Below, piece by piece: positions 1 to 7,458 of a stretch of DNA of 13,690 bases. The notes under the pieces are model-generated. The model worked only from the letters and a program-made list of their open reading frames with translations. It did no database searches and had not been told where the DNA came from. The position numbers and the translations under genes are program-made. Positions within the stretch are counted from its first letter, which is position 1. Every line of letters begins with the position of its first letter. The stretch lies in contig JAHJLU010000731.1 of the NCBI GenBank assembly GCA_018821745.1, forward strand, positions 1-13,690, in the 5' to 3' direction. Source of the DNA: Myxococcota bacterium (GTDB lineage Bacteria > Myxococcota_A > Polyangia > HGW-17).

Positions 1-83
1 GAACTCTCACACGCCGCAAACATACCACGAAACCACGCCCGTTTACCACACTCACTTCCGTGCTCAACCTGCTGCCCCGGGAG
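1..83. other. Edge sequence downstream of the first lipoprotein gene
   Basis: 83 bases with no recognisable gene, stem with T-run, or repeat. Confidence 0.3.
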
Positions 84-1796
84 CTATCGCGCGAGGAAGA
101 GCATCAGCAGCAAGGTGGGCTTGGCGCTGGCACTGGTAACCTTCCGCAAGAGTGTCTCTTTGCGTTTCCACAGGGCGGTGTTCCCCAGAACGTGGGTGAC
201 CACCCAGTCACCGGTGGCATCCATTTCGACGTTTTCAAAGCGTTTGTACCGGTAGCAGTAATCTTCCGGGCGATTGATTTTGCGTTTTTTTCTCTTGTTC
301 CTGGGGACCCCGTTGAAAAAATCGTCGAGGCTCTCCTCCTCCATGGGGCACGGGGCGAGCTCACCCACCAGGGTGTCACCCTCGAGGGAGACCGTGTCGC
401 CGGTGAGGGTGATGCGCTTGAGGAAAAACTTCGGTCCCTCCCGCATGAGATTCAAGTAAGGAGGCTCGGTTGAGCCAACGAGCCACTGGGCCATGGATGC
501 CTTCTCCCCTTTTTGACGTTTGGGAAAGCGGTTTCTGGAGGCCCAGATATTGTGCTCTTTAAGCACGGGAGGCGGGAGCTTCAGGATACCCATGAATCCT
601 CTGGGGTCTGGCTTCGCCTTGGGATTGGGCCGAGAGGGGTCAATGAGCAGCACAGAATGAAAGCCGCCGGCTCTGTTGTATGATGTAGAGATCACCCCCC
701 AGCGCCTTACCGTTGAGTCATACCACTGATGGACGAGGTGGGAGTTCACCCCCCCGACATTGATCCGCTGAAGGATTTTGGGCGACCGTGGGTTGGCAAT
801 GTCCACCGAGAACACCAGCATGGGTGTGTAACGATTATCCAGGAGGTAGGCAGTGTTTTCATGGGTGATAATGTGGTGCGCCTCTTTTTTCGGGTTTTCC
901 AGCCCAAGATGAACGCGTCCCATCTCTTTTAAGTCGCTGCCGAGCACAACCAGGCTTCCCTCGGTAGCGACCAGCAGCTGCTCACCATGGCGGGCCATCG
1001 CCGCTATTCTTTTCCCCTCCCCGGGCCTCCACGCAATGTGCGCGGTGAGCCCCTTCTCAAAGAGGAGGAGCTCTTTTTCCGTGTACATCATGAGCTGCCC
1101 GCGGGGGCCAAACAAGACCCCGGAAACGCTCCCTTCAAGCTTCGGGAGATCCTTGCCGTAGCGCTCCACCAGCTTTTTCCCTCTGAAAGCGTGGATGGCC
1201 ACTCTGCTGTTGATGCCCAGAGAGAGCAGGCTGGGGAACCGACTCTTTGCGGGAGCGACTTCCAGCTCCTTAAAATGCTTCGCCAGATCGTATTTGCCTG
1301 AACACCAGTGTTTTGCGGGTTTGGGAGGGGTCAGGCTCTTAACCGGATTCTTCCTGAGAGGGTGTTTAACCCTGTAGGTCGTCTGCTCCACTGTCTCTTC
1401 GGAGGGGATGATGACCTGAAAATAGTCCATGACACAGGGGGCGAAGGTGTCGCATTTTGAAATTTCCATGCACCGTGTCATGGGGGCGTGCCGCCCTCTC
1501 AAGGCGCTCGCAAATGCATCACCCTGCAGAGGAAAGAAGCTGTCGAGGAGCTGCCTGTAGCGGTTTTGGGCCAGTGTGGTGAGGTTTGTGTTCTGAAACA
1601 CTGGAACACCACCCTTCTTCTTCACCAGGGCAGTGATGCGCTTGCGCACAGAGGCGACGTGGTATGTCTCCAGTTGCTTCCGGCAGGTGCGCAGGCGGGC
1701 GAGCAGCGCTTCTTTTTTGATCTTCGGTCCAGACGTTTTTCCGCAGGAAATCAGCAGCAGCGCTGCGAGGAGCATCGAGAATCGAGAGAGGTGCAT
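84..1796 (-). CDS. Predicted 570-residue lipoprotein with central beta-rich (propeller-like) region
   Basis: The N-terminus is a lipoprotein signal: a short basic start, a hydrophobic run, then lipobox L15-I16-S17-C18 followed by Gly, so signal peptidase II cleavage and lipid anchoring are expected. The start is supported by AAAGGAGA a few bases upstream. Residues about 25-170 are basic and mostly helical-looking, with cysteines at 38, 109, 115, 121 and 165; the C109-x5-C115-x5-C121 spacing suggests disulphides in the periplasm. Residues about 190-400 alternate short beta-strand-like segments (VSGVLFGPRGQLMMYT, QLLVATEGSLVVLG), reminiscent of a beta-propeller, although no canonical blade motif can be named. 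A Lys/Arg-rich stretch lies near 490-520, and the protein ends in a short hydrophobic run plus Arg. It lies downstream of the hscC/J-protein pair in the same orientation but behind a candidate terminator, so it is probably a separate transcript. I do not recognise the family. The gene call is secure; the function is unknown. Confidence 0.85.
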   Translation of the reverse strand: MHLSRFSMLLAALLLISCGKTSGPKIKKEALLARLRTCRKQLETYHVASVRKRITALVKKKGGVPVFQNTNLTTLAQNRYRQLLDSFFPLQGDAFASALRGRHAPMTRCMEISKCDTFAPCVMDYFQVIIPSEETVEQTTYRVKHPLRKNPVKSLTPPKPAKHWCSGKYDLAKHFKELEVAPAKSRFPSLLSLGINSRVAIHAFRGKKLVERYGKDLPKLEGSVSGVLFGPRGQLMMYTEKELLLFEKGLTAHIAWRPGEGKRIAAMARHGEQLLVATEGSLVVLGSDLKEMGRVHLGLENPKKEAHHIITHENTAYLLDNRYTPMLVFSVDIANPRSPKILQRINVGGVNSHLVHQWYDSTVRRWGVISTSYNRAGGFHSVLLIDPSRPNPKAKPDPRGFMGILKLPPPVLKEHNIWASRNRFPKRQKGEKASMAQWLVGSTEPPYLNLMREGPKFFLKRITLTGDTVSLEGDTLVGELAPCPMEEESLDDFFNGVPRNKRKKRKINRPEDYCYRYKRFENVEMDATGDWVVTHVLGNTALWKRKETLLRKVTSASAKPTLLLMLFLAR

Positions 1797-1860
1797 GGGC
1801 TCTCCTTTGGTTATGGGCGTTATTTACAGGATCACCCTACCATAAAAACCTTCTCGATTC

Positions 1861-1892
1861 AGAAAAATCAGGTGAGAGAGGCGTACCTGATT
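1861..1892 (-). terminator. Candidate intrinsic terminator of the hscC/J-protein operon
   Basis: On the minus strand AATCAGGT pairs perfectly with ACCTGATT (8-bp stem, 11-nt loop), and the 3' arm runs into TTTTTCT. It lies about 105 bases past the J-protein stop codon. The stem is only moderately GC-rich, so it may be a leaky terminator. Confidence 0.5.
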
Positions 1893-1998
1893 ATCGTCCA
1901 ACACTAAGAGGTGAACCGGGTCGCCTCCGAGAGCAGCGACAGCTCCAGCTTCTTGTGCCCGGCAACATTCAAAATATCTTGCATGGAGTTGGAAATAC

Positions 1999-2766
1999 TC
2001 AACAGTAAGTGAGCATAACAAGGATCCCATAGGTCACAAGAAACACATAAAGGTAGTAGTACCATTTAATGGTCCAGGTGATCTTTTCTTTCTCTTCCGT
2101 TTCGAGTGTCACTACGACGGCGTGGGCGTTATGAATATACCCGATGACCTTGTCAACCATGCGGGGGTCGTAGTATTGATACAGTCTGAGCTCCATATCG
2201 CGGTAATGAAAAGTCTTCTCAAAGAGGATCCATAGATAGGAGGGAAGGATGATTCGCTTTTTCCGCGTGGCCACCAAAAGGAAAAACTCTTCCGCGAGAA
2301 GCTGCTTCGTCCAAAGGTTTGAGAGAGCTTCGTGGCTGAAAATATTTTTCCACAGACTGGTCTTGAGTACTTTCCTGGAGTAGAGCAGCTTCTCCGCACG
2401 CTGCATGAGCGCGTCAACCACCTCGCGCTCTGCCATGCGCGATTCATCCTCGATAAAATCAGATGATTCTTCGATAGCAGGCTCGGGGGAATCCCCCTCC
2501 TCAGGCGCATCATCTTCCGCCCACGACTCATACGCACTCTCTTCCCCCACTTTGACATCCTGCATAAACAGGATTTCATCGTCGTTGATTGTTTGGATCC
2601 CATGCTCGGCGTACACCAGTGCAATCCTATACATCTCGTTGAGGTGTTGGAAAGCCACGGGATCATCTTCGGGGTGGCAGAGCCGTAACAACTTCGAGTA
2701 GGCCCTCTTCACCGCTCTTTTCTCTTCAGTGGGCTCGATTCCCAGTGTTTTCCATGGCTCACACAT
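1999..2766 (-). CDS. Short tail-anchored J-domain protein (DjlB/DjlC-like co-chaperone of HscC)
   Basis: A 255-residue protein. Residues about 4-50 look like a divergent J domain of the DjlC type: PWKTLGIEPT, a basic helix (KRAVKRAYSKLL), then H31-P32-E33-D-D-P in place of the classic HPD, then AFQHLNEMYRIAL. Residues about 75-120 are highly acidic, and residues about 232-253 form one strongly hydrophobic helix rich in Tyr, Val and Leu next to the C-terminus. The expected topology is a cytosolic J domain with a C-terminal membrane anchor. The start was placed at the Met of MCEPWKTLG, not 15 codons upstream, because that ATG follows the hscC stop after one base (TAAGATG) and has GGGGGAT before it. 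In E. coli, HscC works with the membrane J proteins DjlB/DjlC, so adjacency strongly supports a chaperone/co-chaperone pair. E. coli DjlB/DjlC are much longer (about 475-483 residues). The HPE substitution may alter ATPase stimulation. Confidence 0.8.
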   Translation of the reverse strand: MCEPWKTLGIEPTEEKRAVKRAYSKLLRLCHPEDDPVAFQHLNEMYRIALVYAEHGIQTINDDEILFMQDVKVGEESAYESWAEDDAPEEGDSPEPAIEESSDFIEDESRMAEREVVDALMQRAEKLLYSRKVLKTSLWKNIFSHEALSNLWTKQLLAEEFFLLVATRKKRIILPSYLWILFEKTFHYRDMELRLYQYYDPRMVDKVIGYIHNAHAVVVTLETEEKEKITWTIKWYYYLYVFLVTYGILVMLTYC

Positions 2767-2767
2767 C

Positions 2768-4498
2768 TTAAATCCCCCAATTCTTCTCAAACTCATCGAT
2801 GAACGCCTCAATCTCTACGCGCTGTTCCTCGATTTGTTTCAGGTCTTGTGTGGCAAGGATACGCTCAAACTGATGCATAATAAAACCTATAGCCTCACGC
2901 TCTTCCCCGAGGGACTCCTCAAAAAGCCGCTCCAGCTTCGCCATGACTGCTCGATTTCGTGCAGAGTTTTTGGGATGTATCTTCAGGTGCGCCAGATCCT
3001 TAAGGCTCTTCTCTATCTCCTCCTTTGAGAGGTTCCCCGGACTCTCCTCCAGTATGAGCCGCTTCACATCTCCAGTTCCAATCACCTTCGTCTCGACCTC
3101 CAGTATGCCGTTGACATTGTAGGTGAACCTCACCGTGATGGACTGCTCTCCTGCTCTCTTTTTGGGCACGGGCACTTCAAGGGAGCCCAGCTTCAGGTTA
3201 TTCGCCACAAACCTGCTTTCGCCCTGATATACCTCAATAGAAATGACAGGCTGGTTGTCCTGGATAGTCCAGAAGACCTCCTCCCTGCTCACGGGAACCG
3301 TAGAGTTGCGCTCAATGATCGGGGTGAACCTCCCGTCCACATAGGTTGACGCGTCCAGCAGCTCTGAAGTGGCCACCCCCATGGTATAGGGACAAATGTC
3401 CGTGAGCACGAGCTCCTCAATGGAGGAGTGGCGTTGGCTCAACGCATGTTGAATCGCTGCCCCTTTGGCCACGATCATATCCGGGTCGTGGTCAAAGGTT
3501 GGAAACTTCCCGAACATGCGGGTTATCAACTTTCGGAACATGGGCATCCGCGTAGCACCGCCAACGAGCACGATGCTGTCAATCTCGCCGGGGGAGAGCC
3601 TGGAATCATGCACTGCCCGCTCTATGGGGCGACGTATTTTTTTGAGCAAGGGTGCCGCCAGCTCCTCAAACCGCTCCTGGGTCAGAGTGTAATCGAATAC
3701 CTTCTTTCCAATATGCAGGGAGGTCTCTATTTGGGAGCGCTCCGACAGCGCAAGCTTGATGCCCTCCGCCCGCTTGCTGATTACGTTCTTTTCGGCGTTC
3801 GACAGCTTGTCGCCACGCAGTCCAGAAGCTTCAAGTATGTCTCGATAGATACATTTTGTGAAATCAATTCCCCCAAGGAAGGCATCCCCCGAGGTGGCAT
3901 GTACCTCCATGGTGCTGTCAAAGAGCTCGAGCACTGAAATATCAAAGGTCCCGCCCCCCAGATCCAGGACAAGGAACGTCAACTCACGTTCCAGATTGGG
4001 CAGTCCATATGCTATAGCGGCAGCAGTAGGTTCATTAATCAGCCGTTTCACGTTGAGCCCGGCCAATTTCCCCGCAAAATTTGTCATTTTTCGCTGTGCA
4101 TCATTGAAGTAGGCGGGAACGCTGATGATAACATCTTCCACTGGTTCACCCAAAAAGCTCTCTGCGTCCGCTTTGAGTGATTTCAACAGAATGGAGGAAA
4201 GCTCTTCGGGCCGAAAGGTGCGTTTGTGCACTCTCTTCCCCCCGCTCTCCCGGCAGCGGAGTTTGACAGGATTCTTCTGGCCCATAAGGCGCTTGAACTG
4301 CGATGTGCTTGCGTCGGGGTGAGTAATAAGTCTGTCCAGCGCTGCCGCCCCCACCAGTAGTGAGCCATCATGATCCAGTGAGACTGCAGAGGGAGTGAGC
4401 ATGTCTCCCAGTTCGTTGGGAATAACCAATGGCTCTCCATCACGCCAGCAGGAGACGAGACTATAGGTTGTACCAAGATCAATTCCAATTAACGCCAT
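2768..4498 (-). CDS. hscC: HscC-type Hsp70 chaperone
   Basis: A 576-residue Hsp70, close to the roughly 556 residues of E. coli HscC and shorter than DnaK (about 638). Nucleotide-binding motifs appear in order: GIDLGTTYS (5-13), SVPAYFND (126-133), INEPTAAAIAYG (154-165), LDLGGGTFD (178-186) and LVGGATRMP (311-319). The interdomain region VLTDICPYTMG (364-374), in place of the DnaK linker VLLLDVTPLSLG, together with FTPIIERNSTVPVSR, is the HscC-subfamily signature I recall. The substrate-binding domain is followed by a short helical lid with no EEVD-type end. The start at MALIGIDLG was preferred over a Met 23 codons upstream: it aligns with the Hsp70 N-terminus, has AAGGGA 6 bases upstream, and the longer start would overlap the promoter. 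The role is an ATP-driven cytosolic chaperone acting with the J protein encoded just downstream. Client proteins are unknown. Confidence 0.93.
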   Translation of the reverse strand: MALIGIDLGTTYSLVSCWRDGEPLVIPNELGDMLTPSAVSLDHDGSLLVGAAALDRLITHPDASTSQFKRLMGQKNPVKLRCRESGGKRVHKRTFRPEELSSILLKSLKADAESFLGEPVEDVIISVPAYFNDAQRKMTNFAGKLAGLNVKRLINEPTAAAIAYGLPNLERELTFLVLDLGGGTFDISVLELFDSTMEVHATSGDAFLGGIDFTKCIYRDILEASGLRGDKLSNAEKNVISKRAEGIKLALSERSQIETSLHIGKKVFDYTLTQERFEELAAPLLKKIRRPIERAVHDSRLSPGEIDSIVLVGGATRMPMFRKLITRMFGKFPTFDHDPDMIVAKGAAIQHALSQRHSSIEELVLTDICPYTMGVATSELLDASTYVDGRFTPIIERNSTVPVSREEVFWTIQDNQPVISIEVYQGESRFVANNLKLGSLEVPVPKKRAGEQSITVRFTYNVNGILEVETKVIGTGDVKRLILEESPGNLSKEEIEKSLKDLAHLKIHPKNSARNRAVMAKLERLFEESLGEEREAIGFIMHQFERILATQDLKQIEEQRVEIEAFIDEFEKNWGI

Positions 4499-4519
4499 GA
4501 CAAATCCCTTCAGGCTGCC

Positions 4520-4548
4520 AATATACGCCTTTTCATTCCATATATCAA
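4520..4548 (-). promoter_or_regulatory. Sigma70-like promoter of hscC
   Basis: On the minus strand TTGATA (4548-4543, 5/6 to consensus), a 17-bp spacer and TATATT (4525-4520, 5/6). Transcription would start near 4513, giving a leader of about 15 bases that just contains the AAGGGA ribosome binding site. This supports the shorter hscC start and separates it from the upstream lipoprotein gene. Confidence 0.6.
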
Positions 4549-4639
4549 TGACCGCGAAAAACACCAACAGGATTTTCCGTCATCCCTGCAATTTCAGGGG
4601 GGCTGCCGTGAGCAGAGACAATTGGTTCGCGGGGACCGG

Positions 4640-4816
4640 CTATCTGACGGGGCTGGGGCTCATCGGGCGGTTCCGGCGCTTTCGCAGGCGACGCTTCTCG
4701 CAGGGGAGGTACTTTTGGGCGAATTTTCTAAGGAGTGCGGTGCGCTCGATGATTAACTGGCTGTACCTCTTGGAGAGCTTCTGATACTCCTGATCCAGGG
4801 AAGGTTTCTGCCCCCC
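4640..4816 (-). other. Out-of-frame C-terminal extension of the small lipoprotein gene
   Basis: In the frame one base offset from the upstream gene, an open stretch runs from the G6 tract to TAG at 4642-4640. It encodes about 58 residues rich in Lys, Arg, Glu and Leu with an amphipathic pattern, ending in a basic region. It has no start codon or ribosome binding site of its own at the junction. This is best explained as the real C-terminus of the lipoprotein, displaced by an indel (mutation or sequencing error) or reached by slippage on the G run. Confidence 0.5.
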
Positions 4817-5424
4817 GGTAACGGCGGCGTGCCAAAACTTTTAATGCTCAGCCGCACCTCCAGGCTCTTGACATCCACCACCTTGACGCTCTCCAGCTCA
4901 GCGTTACCCGCAGGCACCTTCTTCAACAGGGCAATGAGGTTGCCATAAATGCCAATCCATGCGTTCAATTCGCGAAGGAAGAGGGCGCTCTTTGCGGGGT
5001 CATAGAGCGGGATTTTCTTTGCCATGCTGCTGTATTCCTTCACCTCTTTGTCCCAGATGGTTCGAGTCGTCATATGGTATTTCTGAAGCTGGGAGACCCA
5101 CTCAGCCTTCCGGGCCTCCTTCTTCCCAGGGTTGCCAGCGCCGTCGTCCGTGACCTTGCTGATCGACTTAATACAGTCGAAATAGGCGCTGTCCTCCTTC
5201 TTCCCGGCACAGGCCAGGATTTCGCCGGAGTGCTTTTTGCAGCGTTCCACGAAGGACCTGCTCAATTCCTCACTGGCCTTCCTGTCAAGTTTGTCGAGCC
5301 CTTTGGCCGCAAGGAAACGCTGAGCTGCCTGCGCACACTGCGCGTTTACGTCAAGCTCAGTGTTGCTCTTTTTAATACATGACCCGAGGGCAAAGACGGC
5401 GCACAGCACAATGGTCAGTTTCAT
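4753..5424 (-). CDS. Small Cys-containing lipoprotein; 3' end probably frameshifted
   Basis: The start at MKLTIVLCAVFALGSC is supported by GGAG upstream; 15 further codons upstream are probably not translated. The lipobox L13-G14-S15-C16 predicts a lipoprotein. The mature N-terminal half is helical and charged, with cysteines at 30, 62, 72 and 84, suggesting a small disulphide-stabilised periplasmic domain. Read literally, the frame gives 223 residues, but the last roughly 20 (GGRNLPWIRSIRSSPRGTAS) look like out-of-frame translation. Adding one base at the six-G tract (C6 on the plus strand, 4811-4816) opens 58 more codons, to a stop at 4640, encoding a charged, helical tail (QEYQKLSKRYSQLIIERTAL). 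The family is not recognised. It lies upstream of hscC in the same orientation, but hscC has its own promoter, so co-transcription is optional. Confidence 0.75.
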   Translation of the reverse strand: MKLTIVLCAVFALGSCIKKSNTELDVNAQCAQAAQRFLAAKGLDKLDRKASEELSRSFVERCKKHSGEILACAGKKEDSAYFDCIKSISKVTDDGAGNPGKKEARKAEWVSQLQKYHMTTRTIWDKEVKEYSSMAKKIPLYDPAKSALFLRELNAWIGIYGNLIALLKKVPAGNAELESVKVVDVKSLEVRLSIKSFGTPPLPGGRNLPWIRSIRSSPRGTAS

Positions 5425-5698
5425 GGCAACTCCAGTGCTTACAATCACCGACTGTACACTTCCGGTCAATATCCCAGCGCAAAATTCCGCAAATAAAGTG
5501 TGGCACCCGGAGGGGTCCTCATGGTGTGTCCGGTGGCGGGGCTACGGCGTTGCAGTGGCTTCAATGCCGCAAATAATATCGGTCTCCTTCAAATACGCCA
5601 GATTCGGCTGCGCAACCTGCACATTGGCGATGAAGGAAGCGGTACTGAACGCATCACTCCCCTGCTGGCACATTATGGACAAATGGTGAATGAATGGA
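5425..5698. other. Intergenic region between two minus-strand lipoprotein genes
   Basis: No convincing gene. A weak promoter-like TTGACC (5469-5464) lies upstream of the small lipoprotein gene, but the best -10 partner, GATTGT (5446-5441), matches only 3 of 6 positions. No stem with a T-run was found after the Cys-rich repeat gene that ends at 5699. Confidence 0.4.
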
Positions 5699-7204
5699 CT
5701 ATTCGACAGTACAGGTGGGGCTGCAGCCGTCACCGGCAACAACATTGTTGTCGTCGCATGCCTCAGTCTCGGGGCAGAGGGCACCGTCGCCGCAGACGCT
5801 CCCGGATCCCGGCCCGGTGCAGGTGGCGTTGCAGGTTCCGCAGGCGTCGGTGAAACCGTCATCACAGACTTCACCTGGCTCCGCGGTTCCATTGCCGCAA
5901 ACAGGCATACAACCGGCATAACTGAAGGAGAGACAATCAGCGGCGCACTGCAAATTACCTGCGTTTGCATACCCGAAGTCTGTACAGTCATTGCCATTGA
6001 GGCTCACGCCATCACACACTTCCTCACCGGCGATAATCACACCGTCGCCGCAGATAGCATTGCAGCCCGATGGTGTACCAGAGCAACTCCAGCCGGCATC
6101 CACGAGACAGGCGGTGCATCCATCACCGGACACGGCGTTCCCGTCATCGCAATGGCCCGCGGTCAACTCACTGCCCACGAGCAGACCGTCCCCACAGACT
6201 GGGCTGCAGCCGGAGGGCTCTCCAGAAAGACAGCTCCAGCCGGTCTCCACCTGACAGGTGGAGGAGCACCCGTCATTATTCAGCAGGTTTCCATCGTCAC
6301 AGGCCTCTGCACCCCTGACCAGCCCGTCGCCGCAGCCCGGAGTACAGACAGAGGGAGAGTCCTGGGTACAGGTCCATCCCGGCTCCACCTCACAGGCGGC
6401 GTTGCAGCCATCGTTGTTGATGGCGTTTCCATCGTCGCATCCTTCGATGCCCACGGAGAGAATGCCGTTGCCGCACCCGGCCACACAGACATCGGGAGCT
6501 GTTCCGGCGCCAACCGTGCAGGACCACCCCAGCTCTATCTGGCAGTTGGAGCTGCACCCGTCATTATCGTCCGTATTGCCGTCGTCGCAGGCCTCTTCAA
6601 CGAGGTTCCCGAAGGCATCAAGATATCCCGTATCCCGAACCGAGTCGCCGCAGCTTGGCAGAACACAGCCCGTGCGGCAGGCGTTGGGAGTTTCGTTGGA
6701 GAGCTCATCGCCCGTGTCACACATTTCGTTATAAGGTGAAGCGTCATCGACTATTCCGTCGCCGCAGAAGGGCAGCAGACAATCGGGGCGACACTGATTG
6801 GGATCGTTGCTGTTATCATCAATCCCCAAATCACACTCCTCACCGTAGGGTGTCGCGTCATCGGTAATGCCATCACCACAAGCAGGGAGGGAGCAATCTG
6901 TCCTGCAGGCGTTGGGGCTCTCGCCGTTATTTTCCCCTTCATCACACTCCTCACCGTAGGGTGTCGCATCATCGGTAATACCGTCGCCACAAGCAGGGAG
7001 GGAGCAATCTGTCCTGCAAGCGTTGGGGGCATCTTCATTGGCCTCTCCATCATCACACTCCTCTGAGAGAACGCCATCATTGGTGACAATGCCGTCACCG
7101 CAAAACAGGTTGCCGTTGTTATCGGCATTGTTGTCGTCATCGTCACAGGCCGACAGTGCATACCCCCCCATTAACAACACAGCAAAAATCAACAATTTTT
7201 TCAT
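5699..7204 (-). CDS. Cys-rich repeat lipoprotein (DUF4215 / Myxococcus-type disulphide repeats, 11 copies)
   Basis: A 501-residue protein. A signal peptide ends in lipobox L17-S18-A19-C20, and the mature protein begins CDDDDNNADNN. The start has AAGGAGAAGGATA just upstream. The rest is eleven tandem Cys-rich units, each opening with C-G-D/N-G. The first four are about 37 residues, with PNACRTDCSLPA endings. Units 5-8 are the classic CDDGN-x-x-x-x-DGC-x-x-x-C type with an added GWSC segment. Unit 9 is longer and divergent, and units 10-11 are shorter. Such repeats are typical of secreted or surface proteins in Myxococcota and related groups, where each unit is thought to fold around disulphides, possibly with Ca2+ held by the Asp-rich loops. 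The likely location is the cell surface or the periplasmic face of a membrane. It is transcribed alone, divergently from the tetR gene. The molecular function is unknown. Confidence 0.9.
   Translation of the reverse strand: MKKLLIFAVLLMGGYALSACDDDDNNADNNGNLFCGDGIVTNDGVLSEECDDGEANEDAPNACRTDCSLPACGDGITDDATPYGEECDEGENNGESPNACRTDCSLPACGDGITDDATPYGEECDLGIDDNSNDPNQCRPDCLLPFCGDGIVDDASPYNEMCDTGDELSNETPNACRTGCVLPSCGDSVRDTGYLDAFGNLVEEACDDGNTDDNDGCSSNCQIELGWSCTVGAGTAPDVCVAGCGNGILSVGIEGCDDGNAINNDGCNAACEVEPGWTCTQDSPSVCTPGCGDGLVRGAEACDDGNLLNNDGCSSTCQVETGWSCLSGEPSGCSPVCGDGLLVGSELTAGHCDDGNAVSGDGCTACLVDAGWSCSGTPSGCNAICGDGVIIAGEEVCDGVSLNGNDCTDFGYANAGNLQCAADCLSFSYAGCMPVCGNGTAEPGEVCDDGFTDACGTCNATCTGPGSGSVCGDGALCPETEACDDNNVVAGDGCSPTCTVE
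6831..7028 (-). repeat. Near-identical 111-bp tandem units within the Cys-rich gene
   Basis: Bases 6831-6917 and 6942-7028 match at 82 of 87 positions with a period of 111 bp (37 codons). They correspond to the second and third protein repeats. Most of the differences are silent. This points to recent duplication or gene conversion, while the other repeats have diverged. Confidence 0.85.
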
Positions 7205-7381
7205 TATCCTTCTCCTTTTTTTTTTATTGAGTCAGTTTCAACGGCTTATAAATTTTCAACACCCACACCATAATACAAAACACCTTTTATGCACGGATTT
7301 TATTTAACTGAATTGCCTTTTATTTAACATTTTTTCCCAAAGGAGTGCCTGGATGTCAGCGATGATATTTCGACACAATCC
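7205..7381. promoter_or_regulatory. AT-rich divergent intergenic region between the Cys-rich lipoprotein and tetR genes
   Basis: It contains a purine-rich ribosome binding site tract for the minus-strand gene, a TATTAT -10-like hexamer on the minus strand (7275-7270) with no good -35, and two exact copies of TTTTATTTAAC (7298-7308 and 7318-7328) exactly 20 bp apart. These may be an UP element or a protein-binding site. No gene is present. Confidence 0.4.
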
Positions 7382-7409
7382 TTGACAGACTCAGATATTT
7401 CGTTACATT
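7382..7409 (+). promoter_or_regulatory. Sigma70-like promoter of the tetR-family gene
   Basis: TTGACA (7382-7387, perfect), a 16-bp spacer and TACATT (7404-7409, 4/6). The expected start of transcription is near 7416, at the first bases of the inverted repeat described next. Confidence 0.55.
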
Positions 7410-7416
7410 TCAATTA

Positions 7417-7431
7417 GACCGACGGTCGGTC
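7417..7431. promoter_or_regulatory. Probable TetR-family operator (15-bp perfect inverted repeat)
   Basis: GACCGACGGTCGGTC has 7-bp arms around a single central G. Its position at the predicted start of transcription and 27 bases before the tetR start codon is what is expected of an autorepression site. The size and symmetry fit a TetR dimer. Confidence 0.65.
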
Positions 7432-7458
7432 GCCACTATCTTCGACTGGAGAATTACG

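Noticed and set aside
1824..2030. 68-codon minus-strand ORF after the J-protein gene
   Set aside because: It overlaps the J-protein gene end, has no clear ribosome binding site, and runs through the candidate terminator stem.
4582..4599. Short stem CCCTG...CAGGG upstream of hscC
   Set aside because: A five-base stem with no T-run on the minus strand; too weak to call a terminator for the upstream lipoprotein gene.
5500..5853. Plus-strand frame with a protein-like patch (GLLQIRQIRLRNLHIGDEG)
   Set aside because: It turns Arg-rich opposite the Cys-rich gene, lacks a ribosome binding site, and matches no family I know.
5542..5997. 151-codon minus-strand frame overlapping the end of the Cys-rich gene
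   Set aside because: Its first half is a shifted reading of the Cys-rich repeats. The tail (about 5542-5690) has no ribosome binding site and no recognisable protein character, so a frameshifted extension was not supported.
5690..6739. 349-codon open frame on the plus strand opposite the Cys-rich repeat gene
   Set aside because: It is an antisense shadow caused by repeat codon periodicity. The minus-strand gene has a signal peptide, a ribosome binding site and recognised repeats; this frame has none.
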